DNA from: Rhizoclosmatium globosum
Taxonomy: Eukaryota > Chytridiomycota > Chytridiomycetes > Chytridiales > Chytriomycetaceae
Length of the DNA stretch: 64,000 bases
Reading direction: 5' to 3'
NCBI GenBank assembly: GCA_002104985.1
Contig: MCGO01000154.1
Span: forward strand, 25,451-89,450
A program made the translations under genes and the position numbers. Positions within the stretch are counted from its first letter, which is position 1. Every line of letters begins with the position of its first letter. Below the pieces are notes generated by a model, which did no database searches, had not been told where the DNA came from, and worked only from the letters and a program-made list of their open reading frames with translations. Positions 1 through 11,088 of this stretch are shown here, in pieces.

Positions 1-768
1 GCTGTTCAGATGGGGTTGAATTGGTGTGGCTGCTTGGAAAAGAGGAGCATACCTTTGTCAATGAATGGGCTGGGAACGGGTATTCCGCCTTGTACAATTG
101 TTCAAAGAATCGCTTCATGTCAGGATCTTGAATCAAGGATGTTAGAGTGACTCAACAATGTTCAGAGTTGGGAGGGTACTTCACCAGCATCATCACCCGT
201 TCCCCAATCCGCAATCAGTTCCATCATCTGGCCCCGGTTCTCGCTCGCAAGGCTCTTTCTGTGCAGGAATTCGTATCTGAAAAAGTCCTGTTCCTTCACA
301 ACGGCTTGAACAAAGGGAGCGCCGCAGTTCTTGTAGAAGGTATCAAGAAGGGAGAGTGTGTAGTAGATTGAAACTGGCAGTGCACATATTAGCAATAAAT
401 ACGTAGTTAAAAGTGTAATCAAACCAGGGTCATCGTGTGAAAGCCTGTATTTGATAGCATCGATAGCCTCTTTTGGGTACGAGAAGGGATCGCTCTTGAT
501 CGCCTCCGCAACAAGAATCACAGCGTGCCAGTCGAGATCAGGCACTTCTGCCGACGTCATTTCTGGTTCAAATAAAAGCGAAGGTCAGTTGAATTGGCTG
601 AGCATCGGTGGCACTTTGTAAACGACTTCAGTTACCGATAATTGGTGTTGCGATCAGTCCAAAGGGAACCTGGTCATCGCTTTCGTACGTGCTTCGAATG
701 CTGGAAGAGCCGTTGGTGAGGCCGGGGCGCGTGAGGTTCTTGATCCAGGGCGTTGTGAAGGCGGCCAT
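1..768 (-). CDS. VHS-domain protein, 3' end beyond the window
   Basis: The VHS domain is an N-terminal superhelix found in endosomal sorting and trafficking proteins (Vps27/Hse1, GGA, LSB5/TOM1 types). The start ATG is at 768 (MAAFTTPWIKN). Four exons can be read: 768-636, from 562 on, and two more separated by introns with donors GTAACT, GTTTGA (51 nt) and GTGATG. The first exon joins to MTSAEVPDLDW. VHS hallmarks are the LDW start, a helix with SDP and KEAIDAIKYRL, then SHDDP, LLDTFYKNCG and DPDMKRFFEQLY. A donor GTATGC near position 51 leads off the window, so the domains that would separate an ESCRT-0 subunit from a GGA or LSB5-type adaptor are not visible. The family call is firm and the orthology open. 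Confidence 0.8.
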
Positions 769-1195
769 TGATTTAAAATTGAGTTGAACTAAAGATTTGA
801 AATCCTGACAGAGTTATCTGCTTTCGATCTGGACATTGACAGTAATAGTTTAATGGAAGAGAAAAGTAGGTTTATTAATCCAGAAGCTAAATATATTCTC
901 ATGGCAGTATCGTGTTTAAAGTACGTGTAAGAATTATTAAACGTTTTGTTGGATTTATCCTATTTTCGACCGGCAAGAACAGTGTTTCAAATGGAAAACA
1001 TGCCGTTGAATTTTGAATGTAAGCTTTTAATTTTCAACTCGCGTTCAATGCCTGATCGCGCAAATTGAAGTGTGTAGAATATTGGGGCAGCAACAAGCAG
1101 CCAGAATTAGCAAGAAAATTAACGGAATTTCGATCGTTTTCGGTCTGACCCCCTTCTGAGGGTCTTTTACCTCAGAGGTAAATGTATATAGATGT
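769..1195. other. Intergenic stretch with a short perfect palindrome
   Basis: No coding region is seen. It lies upstream of the VHS gene and downstream of the F-box gene, both on the minus strand. At 1166-1182 there is a perfect inverted repeat, TTTACCTC-A-GAGGTAAA. Next to it at 1147-1164 is a looser one with GACCC and GGGTC arms. Both sit within 50 bp of the F-box gene stop codon, so a role in 3'-end formation or as a protein-binding site is possible but not shown. Confidence 0.4.
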
Positions 1196-2520
1196 CTATT
1201 CTATTTGAATTTCTGCCTGCAAAGTATGAACAGCACCAAGAGCACAACATTGTTTACCAGTTTCAGCGTCAGCCAATTTGAAATACTTTCTGAGGCGATA
1301 CTTTTCTAGATGCTCTGTTTCTAGATGCTCTTTGCTACAACTCCAACGATCGCACTTTGTGCAGACTTGTGTTGTATCTGATTCACATGTTGGGCACATG
1401 ATCGATGTGCAAAACAAGCATTTGATCCAACCAGAAACAGGCATACAGTCCCCGCAAACGTACTTTCCACAATTCTTGAAACAAAACTGTTTGCGAGACG
1501 AATGTGCTCTTTCGGTCCATAGTTCACAAACTTCACAGGGACGATTTGTTGCTGAGCATTCTTTGCAAAGAATAACATTACAATCGTCCTGCTGACACGC
1601 ACATTCTTGAACAGTAAGACCCGCGTCCATTCTGCAAGCGAGACAGAGAATCGGCAACTGCTTTTCGCATTTGCTGCAGTTCCTTTCATAAACAAATTCC
1701 CCGTTGCTCTTGTACGTTGCAAGGAACGCGCCATTGCATATACATGCAACAGGTTTCACGACAACCTCCATGGGATTCTCGACAGAGGCCAGTATGAGTT
1801 TACAAAGCTCTTGAATCTCATCAAAAAAATGATCCGCGTCCTTGACATCGAGGTCGACAAAGACAAGGTTCTTGAGCTTCAGCGGCGGACCGCCTTGACA
1901 AGGTTGAGTAAGATGCGCATATCGAGGGATAGGAAATACAGAAACACTGCCTCTAAATTATGGCATTTCGTCAAAAGAGCTGCCACTGTTTCCGGAAGCT
2001 GGACTGGGTCGTCCACATCTGGCGATAAATCTGTTATTTTGTCGAAGCAGCCTGATACAAGAACGGGGGCAACCGTGCGTAACATTGGGAATGACCAAGT
2101 TTCAATTGGATTTCTCCATAAAATTGGAGTATTTGTCAAAATATGGCTCGAGTCGTGCGATCCAAGGCTAGAAGAGTGAGGTTCATACGGAAAGCTCTTT
2201 TGGAGGCAGATTTCAGTGGCTTTGGGTTATTACCATCGCTGTGGTGCTCATCATTGTCGCTGTCTTCACTCTTTGAATGACACGCAAGAAAGATTTGGAT
2301 GAGGCACTCAGTAGGCAAAGTGCTTGTCAAAGATGGCAGTGCAATAAGACCAGTGACAGATCCAGGGGATAAATAGACTTCCTGATCATAGACAGTGCAC
2401 TCAAAATCAGTTGGAATGGCGGTGAGGGTGGCTGTGCAGGAATTGGATGTGGGAACCATAGCAAGCTGAGGTCAATTAAGCTCAATAAGAGTAGTTAAAA
2501 TGAAAGCGTCTGCTCACAGA
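1196..2520 (-). CDS. F-box plus cysteine-rich zinc-binding protein, frame disrupted
   Basis: F-box proteins usually deliver substrates to SCF ubiquitin ligases. The F-box is read near 2330 (LPTECLIQIFLACHS, then LALDRTTRAI, then TPILWRNP). A leucine-rich middle part follows, then a C-terminal segment (1196-1771) with many CxxC pairs (CSKCEKQ, CLACRM, CKECS, CEVCEL, CGDCM, CTKCDRW) that looks like treble-clef or RING/B-box-like zinc binding. A spliceable intron (donor GTGAGC, acceptor CTCAG) joins an upstream exon ending VSFVS to LAMVPTS. The reading frame is broken twice, near 2140 and near 1880, with no plausible intron at either place. It is therefore either a decaying gene or carries sequence indels. 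No ATG was found in the 5'-most exon, so the start is uncertain. Confidence 0.55.
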
Positions 2521-2720
2521 AACGAATGAAACTCGAGTCTCGGTACGAATTGTGGTTGCAACTTGACCATTCACAATCGGCTTCGAAGTCGTGACTATCG
2601 TTGTGGTTCTCTTGATGACTATTTTCTGACAGTCAAATTGAGGTTGAGTGTTTTTCAAAGACTGCTCTGTACCAGTTATTGTATGCAGGGATTCTTATTA
2701 TAAAGATTTTAAATATACAA

Positions 2721-4052
2721 TCATTTGAGTTTTAGGTCCATAAATAAAGCAAGTGATCCAATGGTTCCTAAGACACTCAAAACACAATACAATACCTCAA
2801 CCCTCCACCAACACACTCCTCCCTGACATTCTGATCCACCTAAAATTGCGGCAACAGCCATGGGTGTCGTAACGAGGGCAACATTGAAGAGAGCTGTACA
2901 TATCCCGTACGCATTTGAAAGCTGGACAGGATTCACCACAACTGCAGAAACTAAAGGCCATAAAATGCACGTATTAATCGCATATCCGACACCAAGAAGT
3001 GCCAGAGTTGGGTGTAAATATGGCTTGAAGAATCCGAAAAGAATGTGTGCGAGAGCAAAAAGTGAGAAGCTTGCCATTAGAAAAAGTGGGGAAGATCGGT
3101 TTATGGAAATGAACGGACTAATTGAAATCAGTACAATCGTGCTGATGGAGGTTGGAATGCTGTGTGGGATTATGAGATGAATATTCGAAATATAGGAAGA
3201 ATACCTCATTGCAAAGCCAGCTGAGACGGGATCATCTGGGAACCATCTGTCAATCAAGAATGCAGATGCGGTGTTATTAAAACAGACGAGCGCATAGTCC
3301 AAGATAAATAAAGTTGCGAGAATCCAGAAAGACGTAGGAAGGGATTCCTGACACTCCGATAATTCAATCGCCACAGAAACTAAAGGCGTAGATTCGTTAC
3401 AGATATCTTCCGATGCGTTCATCTGCTCCTTTTGTAGGCTTGAAACTAGAACGATGGACGCGATGAAGGAGACAACAGCTGGAAGTATCCCGATCCAAAC
3501 AGCCCAACCGACTCCCCACCAGTCACAAAGTATGGGCGAGAGAGATGCAACCATTACAGAACCCAATGTGCATACGACAGAATCTATTAGAGAAGATGAT
3601 AAGAATCTCGCATGCCACAGTCTAAACTCACTTAGACTCATTCCAAGCACCTGATGATCCTTCCACTGCGCAATCAACGAAGCCACTGCGACACCTGAAG
3701 CTTCACCGCCAATTCCTAGGACCACCCGTCCAAAAACCATCAACCAAATACTCTCCCCTGATACACTTAACGCAAACAGAACCTGTCCAACTGCCACTAG
3801 ACCAACACTAATTATCAGGAAGTAATTGACTCCGATTCGTTCAACAACTCTCCCACTAAAGAAGGGAAGGATCGTGTTGGGTAGTGAGTAGCTAACGTAC
3901 AACAGGCCAAGCACGGCTTGCCACTCGCTGAACTCAAGGTTGAAGTGTTTCATCAACTGTGTGTTAAGTGATCCGGGGACATCGTAGGCGTAGTAGGCAC
4001 CAAAGCGGAGGACACTGCCAAGTAAAAGTCGAGACGCCCATTTGGAACTCAT
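2721..4052 (-). CDS. MFSD1-like major facilitator transporter
   Basis: A polytopic membrane protein of about 410 residues once two introns are removed, close to the usual MFS length. The N-terminal half resembles metazoan MFSD1, a lysosomal MFS carrier: YDVPGSLN, then LLYVSYSLPNTILPFFSG, then LMVFGRVVLGIGGE. The last is the MFS motif around TM4. Two introns lie inside a continuous open frame. One has donor AA-GTGAGT and acceptor CTAATAG (48 nt, near 3604-3651). The other has donor GTATTC and acceptor CACACAG (45 nt, near 3166-3210). Removing them restores LGMSLNSVVCTLGS and FAMSIPTSIST, which fit the family better. Both are multiples of three without stops, so a retained form would still be translated. 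Substrate is inferred from family only. Confidence 0.8.
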   Translation of the reverse strand: MSSKWASRLLLGSVLRFGAYYAYDVPGSLNTQLMKHFNLEFSEWQAVLGLLYVSYSLPNTILPFFSGRVVERIGVNYFLIISVGLVAVGQVLFALSVSGESIWLMVFGRVVLGIGGEASGVAVASLIAQWKDHQVLGMSLSEFRLWHARFLSSSLIDSVVCTLGSVMVASLSPILCDWWGVGWAVWIGILPAVVSFIASIVLVSSLQKEQMNASEDICNESTPLVSVAIELSECQESLPTSFWILATLFILDYALVCFNNTASAFLIDRWFPDDPVSAGFAMRYSSYISNIHLIIPHSIPTSISTIVLISISPFISINRSSPLFLMASFSLFALAHILFGFFKPYLHPTLALLGVGYAINTCILWPLVSAVVVNPVQLSNAYGICTALFNVALVTTPMAVAAILGGSECQGGVCWWRVEVLYCVLSVLGTIGSLALFMDLKLK

Positions 4053-4299
4053 TTAAAACTTCCAAAAGCAGTTTACATTGATAAAATGAAAGTTTAATGG
4101 GATGGAGGAATCTTCTTGAAGACGTAACGCGCTGCTAAAATGTTTACCTTTGGGAGTGCACCTTGTTTGTATTAAATACATCGATCTGAAACTGTAGATG
4201 GAACCAGTTGTGACGAATATCAACGGCAAATCAGTATTTATGTAACAATTATACTTTCTTTAATCTCTCTACACATATATTCTAAAGAAACAAAGAAAC

Positions 4300-7284
4300 T
4301 TAGTAAACAAGAGTGAATGGAACAGTCTCCAAGACATCCCAGTCAGCTGGCTTGGTGATATCTCCAAAGTTCTTGAGACCCATGAAACGCATCACGAAGT
4401 TACCAGCTGGGAGGGCTTGACTTCTGAGGGATGGCAACTTGCTCTTAGAGTCGAAGTCGTAAGCACGTCCAGTCCACAAGTAAAGCAAGTTGGCTGGAAG
4501 ACCTTGTGCCTTCTGGTAAGAAGTACGCTGGAAAGTCTGCCAGTAAGCAGGTCCTTGGTCGTCCCCGCTAACAGCATCATACAACTTGATGTAAGCAATG
4601 TTGGAAGAGAATCCGGAAGCAACCATTGCATTGTCACCACCAACGTATTGAACAACAACAGACGCTTGTCTAGATGTGTAAGTTGGAATAGCTAAGACAA
4701 ATGATCCATCAGTAGCGTTAACGGCATCGTTGGCAACAAGTGGAGCAAAAGAAGTGTCAGCGTAGAGACCAGTAGTGGCAGTTTGAGCTCCCTTGACAAG
4801 AGTTCTCAACCACTGCTTCAACAAGCTGGTAGAGTTTCTGGACCAGAATGGCTTTTCAGCCCAAGAACCGATCATTCCAACGTATGGAACAGACAAAGCA
4901 GACTCGTCGATGGAGTTGGTGATGGAGATGTATCCTCCGTAAACTGGAAGGTTTCCAGCTGGGGCAAGAGCAGATGGAGTGAACTGGATGTCAACGTCAA
5001 CAGATGCTCCAGCGCGAACAAGGACAGTCTTGGTACCAGTAGTGTCCTCTTCGCTACAAGTGTTGGAGAGGAAGGTAACAGTAGCGTGCTGGTCGTTGGT
5101 CAAAAGTGTACCACTCTGGTCTTCTGGGAAGTCGTCACCCGAAAGGTATTGGGTAGAGGTAGCAGCAGTCTTGGCCTGGAGCGCGTAAGTTACGTCAACT
5201 TTGTAGTTGTTGGTGATCTTGATGGTGTACTGGTTCTTGATGTTGACAGTGTCGTTCAACGCAAGACCTGGTGGGGTAACAATGGTCTGGGCAGTAGCAG
5301 CTCCGAAAGCGTCAACCAAACCAGCACCTTGGTAGGATGGAGAGTGAGTCAAAGAAGTGTTGTAGATTGGAGCTGGCTTGGCATTGTTCATTAAGTAAGC
5401 CTTGAAGGAGGCAGCTGGAATCTTTCCACGCTTTTCAATCAACAGGGCAACAACTCCGGCAGTGTATGGAGATGACATGGAAGTACCACTCATGTCAATG
5501 TATGGCTCTGGAGATCCTTCGTGCTCGGCACTGTGTGGGGAAATGGTAGAGAGGACGTTACCACCAATTCCGGCTATTTCAGGCTTCAAGTTGAGCTCCA
5601 AGTCCAAACCTGGAGAAGAGAAGCTGGAAAGAGTTCCACCAGTCGATTGTCCGTAGGCAAAGACTTGGTATGTGGCAGTAACGTTGACAGTTTTACCGGC
5701 CTGCATCAAACGAACAATATGGTCACCAGCTTCTTGTGGGAGCAACATTCCTGGAATTTTCTCATAACCGGTGATACCGAAGTTGTCGACTGGCTTGTTT
5801 TTGGCAATGATACACGCAATGGCTCCTGCCTTGTATGCGTTTGTACATCTGGCAACAGATCCACAGACACCAGCTCCCCATCTCATGAAAGCGGCCTTTC
5901 CTGTGACGTCATTTGATGGCTTGAAACATCCATCACTGATGTTGTTTGGGTCAGCGGCAGCAGTAAGGTCTGTATTGTAGTGTCAGCACATAGCAGCATT
6001 CTTTTAAATACAAAGAACTTACTCCAAGCAACGAGTTCAACAGTTTGTCCATCTTGCAAGTGGACTTTCTCTGCGATACTGAGACTGGCTGGGTAGGTTG
6101 AACCCTCGATAATTCCACCAAGGTGAGGGTAAGTCTCTCCGTTGTCGAACGAGGCAACGGAAATACCGGTCTTGGCGTTAGCAGGGGATCCAGTAGCGAA
6201 AGGACCGTTGCTTCCAGAGTTACCAGAAGAGGCAAGAACGACGATCTGTTGAGCGGCAACAACCTTGTCAACAGCAAGGGAATCAGACTCATCGTTGAAG
6301 GCTGGTCCACCACCAAGAGACATGTTGATGATGTCGACACCATCCTTGGCAGCCATGTAAATAGCCTTGGTGATGATGTCACCACCAGTCAAACCTTGAC
6401 AACCGAAAACACGGTAACCGTAGATTCTGGCATCCGGGGCAACTCCAGAGAAAGGAACCTTTGGAGCCCACTTGGGGTCCTTGATGTCTCTAGCGTCACC
6501 AGCAATAATACCAGTAACGTGAGTACCATGAGATACATCGGAGCAGTTGTCCAATGGGTCATCACTCTCTTGGATAGACTCGGCAGTTCCGTTGAAGCTG
6601 TTTCCAACAAAATCGTGTCCCTTGACAACCTTGAAGTTTGGACCGATACCACCTCCCAAAGCTGGGTGCAAGTAGTAAATACCACTGTCAATGACGGCGA
6701 CCTTGACACCCTTTCCAGTGAGACCCAACTCGTTACGGGCCTTGTTAACTCCAGTCAAGTCGTGAATTTGGTCTTGCTTGTGAACGAAAGGAGCACCTGA
6801 TTTAAGTGGGTTGACGTCCTTGACTGGAACTGGTGGGGCACGGACAGTGACGGCCTGGTAGTGAATGGCTCCTCCAATGCTGGCAACTATGTCTTCGTCT
6901 GATTTTAACACTATTAGTTACTTGGGCGGATGGCTGACGTCATTCAACATACCACACTGGCCCTTGAGCTCGAAAGAAGCGAAACTGATCAAGTCGCTGC
7001 TGAAGGAGGTACGAAGAGCGTATTTAGCAGTTGGGTACTTTGCGAAGTGGTTCTTGACTTCGGCGGCTGGGTCGACGACGGAGGTTGGGAATTCAACAAA
7101 GAAAGTGCAAGGAATGATTCCGTCGAAGCCTTCAGGGGCACCTAGTTGAACAGTGGTATCAGCATCGGGACGTTAGATTGCTTGGTTCGGTGTGCTCACC
7201 AGTACGAGGGGCTCGGAAGACGTCATCCTGAGCAGCAACTCCAAGTGCAGCACCAAGAGTGGCCAAGAGAGAAAGGAGCTGCAT
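4300..7284 (-). CDS. Secreted subtilisin-like serine protease (S8) with PA domain
   Basis: An extracellular protease of the S8A family. The start at 7284 gives a signal peptide (MQLLSLLATLGAALGVAAQ), followed by introns with donors GTGAGC and GTAAGT. The catalytic triad is visible: Asp in VKVAVIDSGI, His in DVSHGTHVTG and Ser in DMSGTSMSSPYTAG. The oxyanion Asn lies in ASSGNSGSNG. A protease-associated insert lies between His and Ser (GVCGSVARCTNAYKAGAIACIIAKN, read in parts). After the Ser block comes a long C-terminal fibronectin-like/DUF1034-type region ending at 4300. This order (propeptide, S8, PA, S8, Fn-like tail) is that of fungal secreted subtilases, which degrade external protein for feeding or host attack. 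Long open frames on the opposite strand are shadows of its biased codons. Confidence 0.93.
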
Positions 7285-7888
7285 GTTGATTGGTAAGAAA
7301 GATGAAAAGAGATGTAAGCCCGGGGTTCCCGAATTTAAGGAGCTTCATGAGGCTTGTTTTTCAAATCAAAAAAATGGGAGGCTGTTTGGGAGGCACCCCT
7401 GCTCTATCACCTGGCTTAAGTTAAATTTTAAAGGCTTCTGTGCAATATTTTACCTTCTACTTTCATTTATCAGAAACAAGGACTCCATTGGATGCATAGA
7501 GAGCAGGGTCTCTGTGAACAGATCAAGAAACGAGATTTGGAGATGGTCTTAAAGATCCGTGTAACAGATTAATCTCAACGCCACCTTGCAATTTCAAACA
7601 TTATTCTCACTAAAATCAGTTGTATGGATCAAACATAGTAGAAACATGAGATACAGAGTGATCGGACTCTTTTAAATAACAACAGAAATGTACTTCCATC
7701 AGGAGGGACGTAAAATTTGCCGCCACCTCGATGAACACGGAAATTACATCTCCACTGCTTTGACAAATGAACAGTAGCCACCCATACAAAGTCTGTGCTA
7801 TCACGGTTTTTCCAAAAAACGCCACCAAGCCTCTCGTCGAACTTCCCGTGAGAAATAACCCCAGCAAGAAACGAATCCAAAAAAAAAA
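7285..7888. other. Divergent intergenic region
   Basis: This 600-bp stretch separates the minus-strand subtilisin gene from the plus-strand small surface-protein gene. It should hold both promoters. I see no conserved element, RNA gene or repeat. Short open frames on both strands lack recognisable protein character. Confidence 0.4.
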
Positions 7889-8311
7889 ATGCAATTCACC
7901 GCCCTCTTCCTTGCTGCCGCTATTGCTTCAGTCTCTGCTAAGCCAAAGGACTGTCCAACCGCCACCACCGCCATTGCTCCTTCAGCAACCCTCGTCGGTA
8001 TCACAGCAACTGGAACCCTCGCCATTGCTACTACGTCCCTTGCTCCACAGCCAACTGCTTATGGTGGTGATGCGTCTGGAAACTACAACCCATACAAGGG
8101 AACTGGAGTCTACGGTGCACCTGGCACAGACCCCAAGGCTGGTGCAGTTGCTTCTGGCGAGTACAAGCCTCCATCTGTAGACTACAAGGCACCTGCTCCT
8201 GCTGCCAACACTGCTGCTTACGTTGCTCCAGCTGCCAAGAACTTGTACTCTGGTGCTATGACTGTTGCTGCTTCTGGTGTTGTTGCGGGTCTCTTGGCTC
8301 TTGTTATGTGA
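7889..8311 (+). CDS. Small secreted, probably GPI-anchored surface protein
   Basis: A 140-residue intronless protein. It begins with a clear signal peptide (MQFTALFLAAAIASVSA) and has only one Cys. The middle is rich in Ala, Thr, Pro, Gly and Tyr (YNPYKGTGVYG, DPKAGAVASGEYKP), and the C terminus is hydrophobic (GAMTVAASGVVAGLLALVM) after a small-residue stretch. That pattern fits a GPI-anchor signal. The C-terminal layout (AAKNLYSG then a hydrophobic tail) resembles that of the surface-protein gene ending at 34126 (AVNNIYKSA then a hydrophobic tail). Function is unknown; a wall or coat protein is the natural inference. The ATG follows a run of A, typical of highly expressed fungal genes. Confidence 0.75.
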   Translation: MQFTALFLAAAIASVSAKPKDCPTATTAIAPSATLVGITATGTLAIATTSLAPQPTAYGGDASGNYNPYKGTGVYGAPGTDPKAGAVASGEYKPPSVDYKAPAPAANTAAYVAPAAKNLYSGAMTVAASGVVAGLLALVM

Positions 8312-8625
8312 TTTGTGTAGAAATGTCGCGTGTAGAACTCAGATCACAATAAATAAAGTAATTTTGTAGAACGTTAGTGGAAATGTATGTTGCCTTCTTG
8401 GTTGTTATACTTGTTAGGTTTCAACGCAAGCGAGAAAGTGGTACCTCGGCACTTTGGTGTTTCATCAAGAGAAAGCCCCAATCCTCAACAATTCACTGAC
8501 AATTCACCATCCCTTACAAAACAACTTTTGTGAAACGTAATTGGAAGTGTTTATTCCGACTCTTTTAATATACCCAGTAACTCATCAAATACAAAGAAGA
8601 AGAAGATTCCATCATGCCTGGGCAT
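8312..8625. other. Convergent intergenic region
   Basis: It lies between two convergent genes. AATAAATAAAG about 40 bp after the upstream stop codon is a likely polyadenylation signal for the surface-protein gene. Nothing else is recognisable. Confidence 0.45.
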
Positions 8626-10188
8626 TTATTGCTGTTGCTGCTGTTGCGCGGCGGATGCGACAGCCTTAGCATTCTGCAACACCTGCAAGATATCCTTCAA
8701 GTTGTTGCTCCATCCGGCCAACTTGTCAGAAAGCAAGTCCCATTCTTTGGCACTGAACTCACGGTGGGTAGCTCGGCTAACCAAGAAACATCAGTAAACG
8801 CGAATTTACAATTCAAGAGGAATAATTCACCTAACGCAAACGACCTTTTGGACCTGATCAATTCGTCCATCAATCAAACCACTTCGGATTCCAGTCACAA
8901 CCCACTCCTCCACATCCACAACGTCGATTTCCAGAGCGTCTGAAACAACAGAGAACGGCATGTCTGAGGTAGAGTCGACATATTTACACGCAACAGAGCT
9001 GAGAGTCAACAACCGAATCTTCTTCAAAAGCTTCTCCTCATCCAACTCGTTCTTGGAAACGAATCCAGAGTGTTTCTTCACAAACGCCTTAAATGCCTTC
9101 ACATCGCCAGAGACAAAGATTTGAACGAGGGAAAGGAGGTCCGCGTGTGCGGTTTTGAGGGATTGGACGGGTCCCAGAGCGGCAAGGTCTGAAAAGTTTG
9201 TGACGAAGGAGAGGGTGAGAGCTTGGTGGACTGCTTTCAGGGCTGTTTCCTGAACTTGTTTTGGGTAGGCGGCAGTTGATTTTGAGGATTGGTAGGTTTT
9301 GAGGTATTGGATCAAGTATTCGTAGGAGAGGTTTTTGCTTTTAGAAGGTTAGCTGGTATTCACGTTGTTGGATGTGGAAGTTCGGGCAAAAAGGTCACCC
9401 ATCGCATCCATCTTTTTAAAATCTCCATCGCTTTAGGTACATACAAGCTCTTAAGTCTCCGCTCTACTTCAACGCATCTGCTTGACGAGAAATACTCACA
9501 ATTCTTCGACTTGTCCCAAAACGTCGCTCAAAAGGAGAATCAATCGTCGCTTTTCATCCAAATCAACGTCCCAGCTAACAAAGAAAGACTCCAACTGAGG
9601 GAGCACTGGAACAACAGTATCCAATTCATTGGAAGTCGAAGCAAGCTGAACAATAGCGACAAATACAGAGTATCGAATGTGGGAAGTGGTTTCGATGGAA
9701 TTGTACAGGTTGGAAAGGCTATTGAATCATGGTATGAGTACAATATCATCCATGGTACAAGACAGGTTTCAACGCACACTTTGAGTTTGATGGTAGCATT
9801 TTCCTCGCCGGAAGAAACAATTGGATTCACGATTGATGGAACCAAATCAGCCAATTCTTCCTGTTTCGCCTGGGACACGATGGCAATCAGAAGATTGTAC
9901 ACCTTTTCAATGTCTGGATTTGGCCCATTTAGTTTCGTTTCTTCCCCTTCATCACTTTGACCCACCCTTTGGACCAACAGCTTCCAACAGCGACGACGAC
10001 TTCTTTGCAAACTTTGCATAGACGGCATCGTAGTTCTGGGCATCGAGGAGGGTCTGGATCTCAGCCTCGCAGTCCATTAAGGCGGCAAGCTTCGACGTCT
10101 AATACAAGCTTATCAGTACCCTGCATGTTGGTGTAGTAGCCTAATAGTGCACCTCTTCAACGGGGAAGAAGGATACTGCAGAAGCCAT
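8626..10188 (-). CDS. Translation initiation factor eIF3 subunit M (PCI domain)
   Basis: eIF3m is a PCI-domain subunit of the eIF3 complex. The start ATG at 10188 gives MASAVSFFPVEE. A short first intron (donor GTGCAC, acceptor TATTAG) joins TSKLAALMDCEAEIQ. The PCI/winged-helix end is diagnostic: KIRLLTLSSVA, then a helix ending VSDALEIDVVDVEEWVV, then IRSGLIDGRIDQVQKVV, all characteristic eIF3m positions. A last exon encodes a Lys/Trp-containing helix and ends with a short Gln run at the TAA at 8626-8628. Four or five short introns interrupt the gene. eIF3a and eIF3c also have PCI domains but are much longer. Confidence 0.85.
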
Positions 10189-10258
10189 TTGTTGGTGGTG
10201 GAGTAAAAGAAAAAAAGAGAAATCAAAACAAATCAAAAGTAGAACTGTTCATTTTTAA

Positions 10259-10794
10259 ATGGCTGATTCAGGAAGCTCTGCTAACTTGGCTGCGGCAAGT
10301 GCTGATAAAGGAGGAGCTGCTGCGGCTTCAGATGATAAGGATACACGTAGGACCTTTAACTATCCTCTTGTGAAGGTGCGGAATATTCGGTTATTGTATC
10401 TTTTATTAACCAACCAGCCTTAGTTCTGCGATATGCAAGATGAACTTAAAACAGAGGTCGTCGATATGGTAGTGACGGCCGTCGAAAAGCACTTTGCGAA
10501 CTTTGAGGTATCGCTGTTATGAAAACTGACAAACTCTTGCTCAACATCGATATTCCAATCACACCCGCAACCTCTAATAGACTGCTTCGAAAGTAATCAA
10601 GGAACTCATGGATAAAAGGTGTGGATCGTCATGGCACGTTGTCGTTGGAGAAGGTTTTGGGTTTGACATCACACACGAAATGAGGAATCTGATGTTCATG
10701 TACTTTGGAGGTATCGTATCTCATTTCACAAAAGTCGTTGATTAAAGTTTGGTTGATAGGAACCGTGGGAATCTTGATCTGGAAGCAATCATAA
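10259..10794 (+). CDS. Axonemal dynein light chain 4-like (LC8 superfamily)
   Basis: A small LC8-type light chain of outer-arm/axonemal dynein. Exons: MADSGSSANLAAAS...NYPLVK, then FCDMQDELKTEVVDMVVTA, then TASKVIKELMDKRCGSSWHV through FGFDITHEMRNLMFMYFGG, then TVGILIWKQS. The block SSWHVVVGEGFGF-ITHE-NL-FGG-ILIWK matches DNAL4 better than cytoplasmic DYNLL, which has TWHCIVGRNFGSYVTHE. Introns have donors GTGCGG, GTATCG, GTGTGG/GTATCG types and are about 50-70 nt. The ATG at 10259 was chosen because it opens the only exon in frame with NYPLVK. The gene implies a motile flagellum and is the main evidence for a zoosporic fungus. Confidence 0.85.
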
Positions 10795-11088
10795 ACATAT
10801 ACACGAATCACATCACGAATAGTCTTTAAGTCGTTTCAATTAGTCGTTTCAAATTCCATCAAAATAAACTTCGGATCATTTCAGTTTACTGTGCAATCTT
10901 TTACCTCACTGGATCTTAGGAATATTATGATCGCGATAACAAATTGGATATCACGCCATGGTGTTAATTCCGTTCGTAATCCGCACGCGTTCACTTTTTT
11001 TCTTGCGATTTGTAACACATTCAGCCTCACAACTACAAAAGGCCCGCATAGCATTTCAGCAAAGAACTCGCACAGAAAAAACTTAGCA

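Noticed and set aside
4417..6800. Plus-strand open frames opposite the subtilisin gene
   Set aside because: They are antisense shadows of a codon-biased gene with complete catalytic motifs on the other strand.
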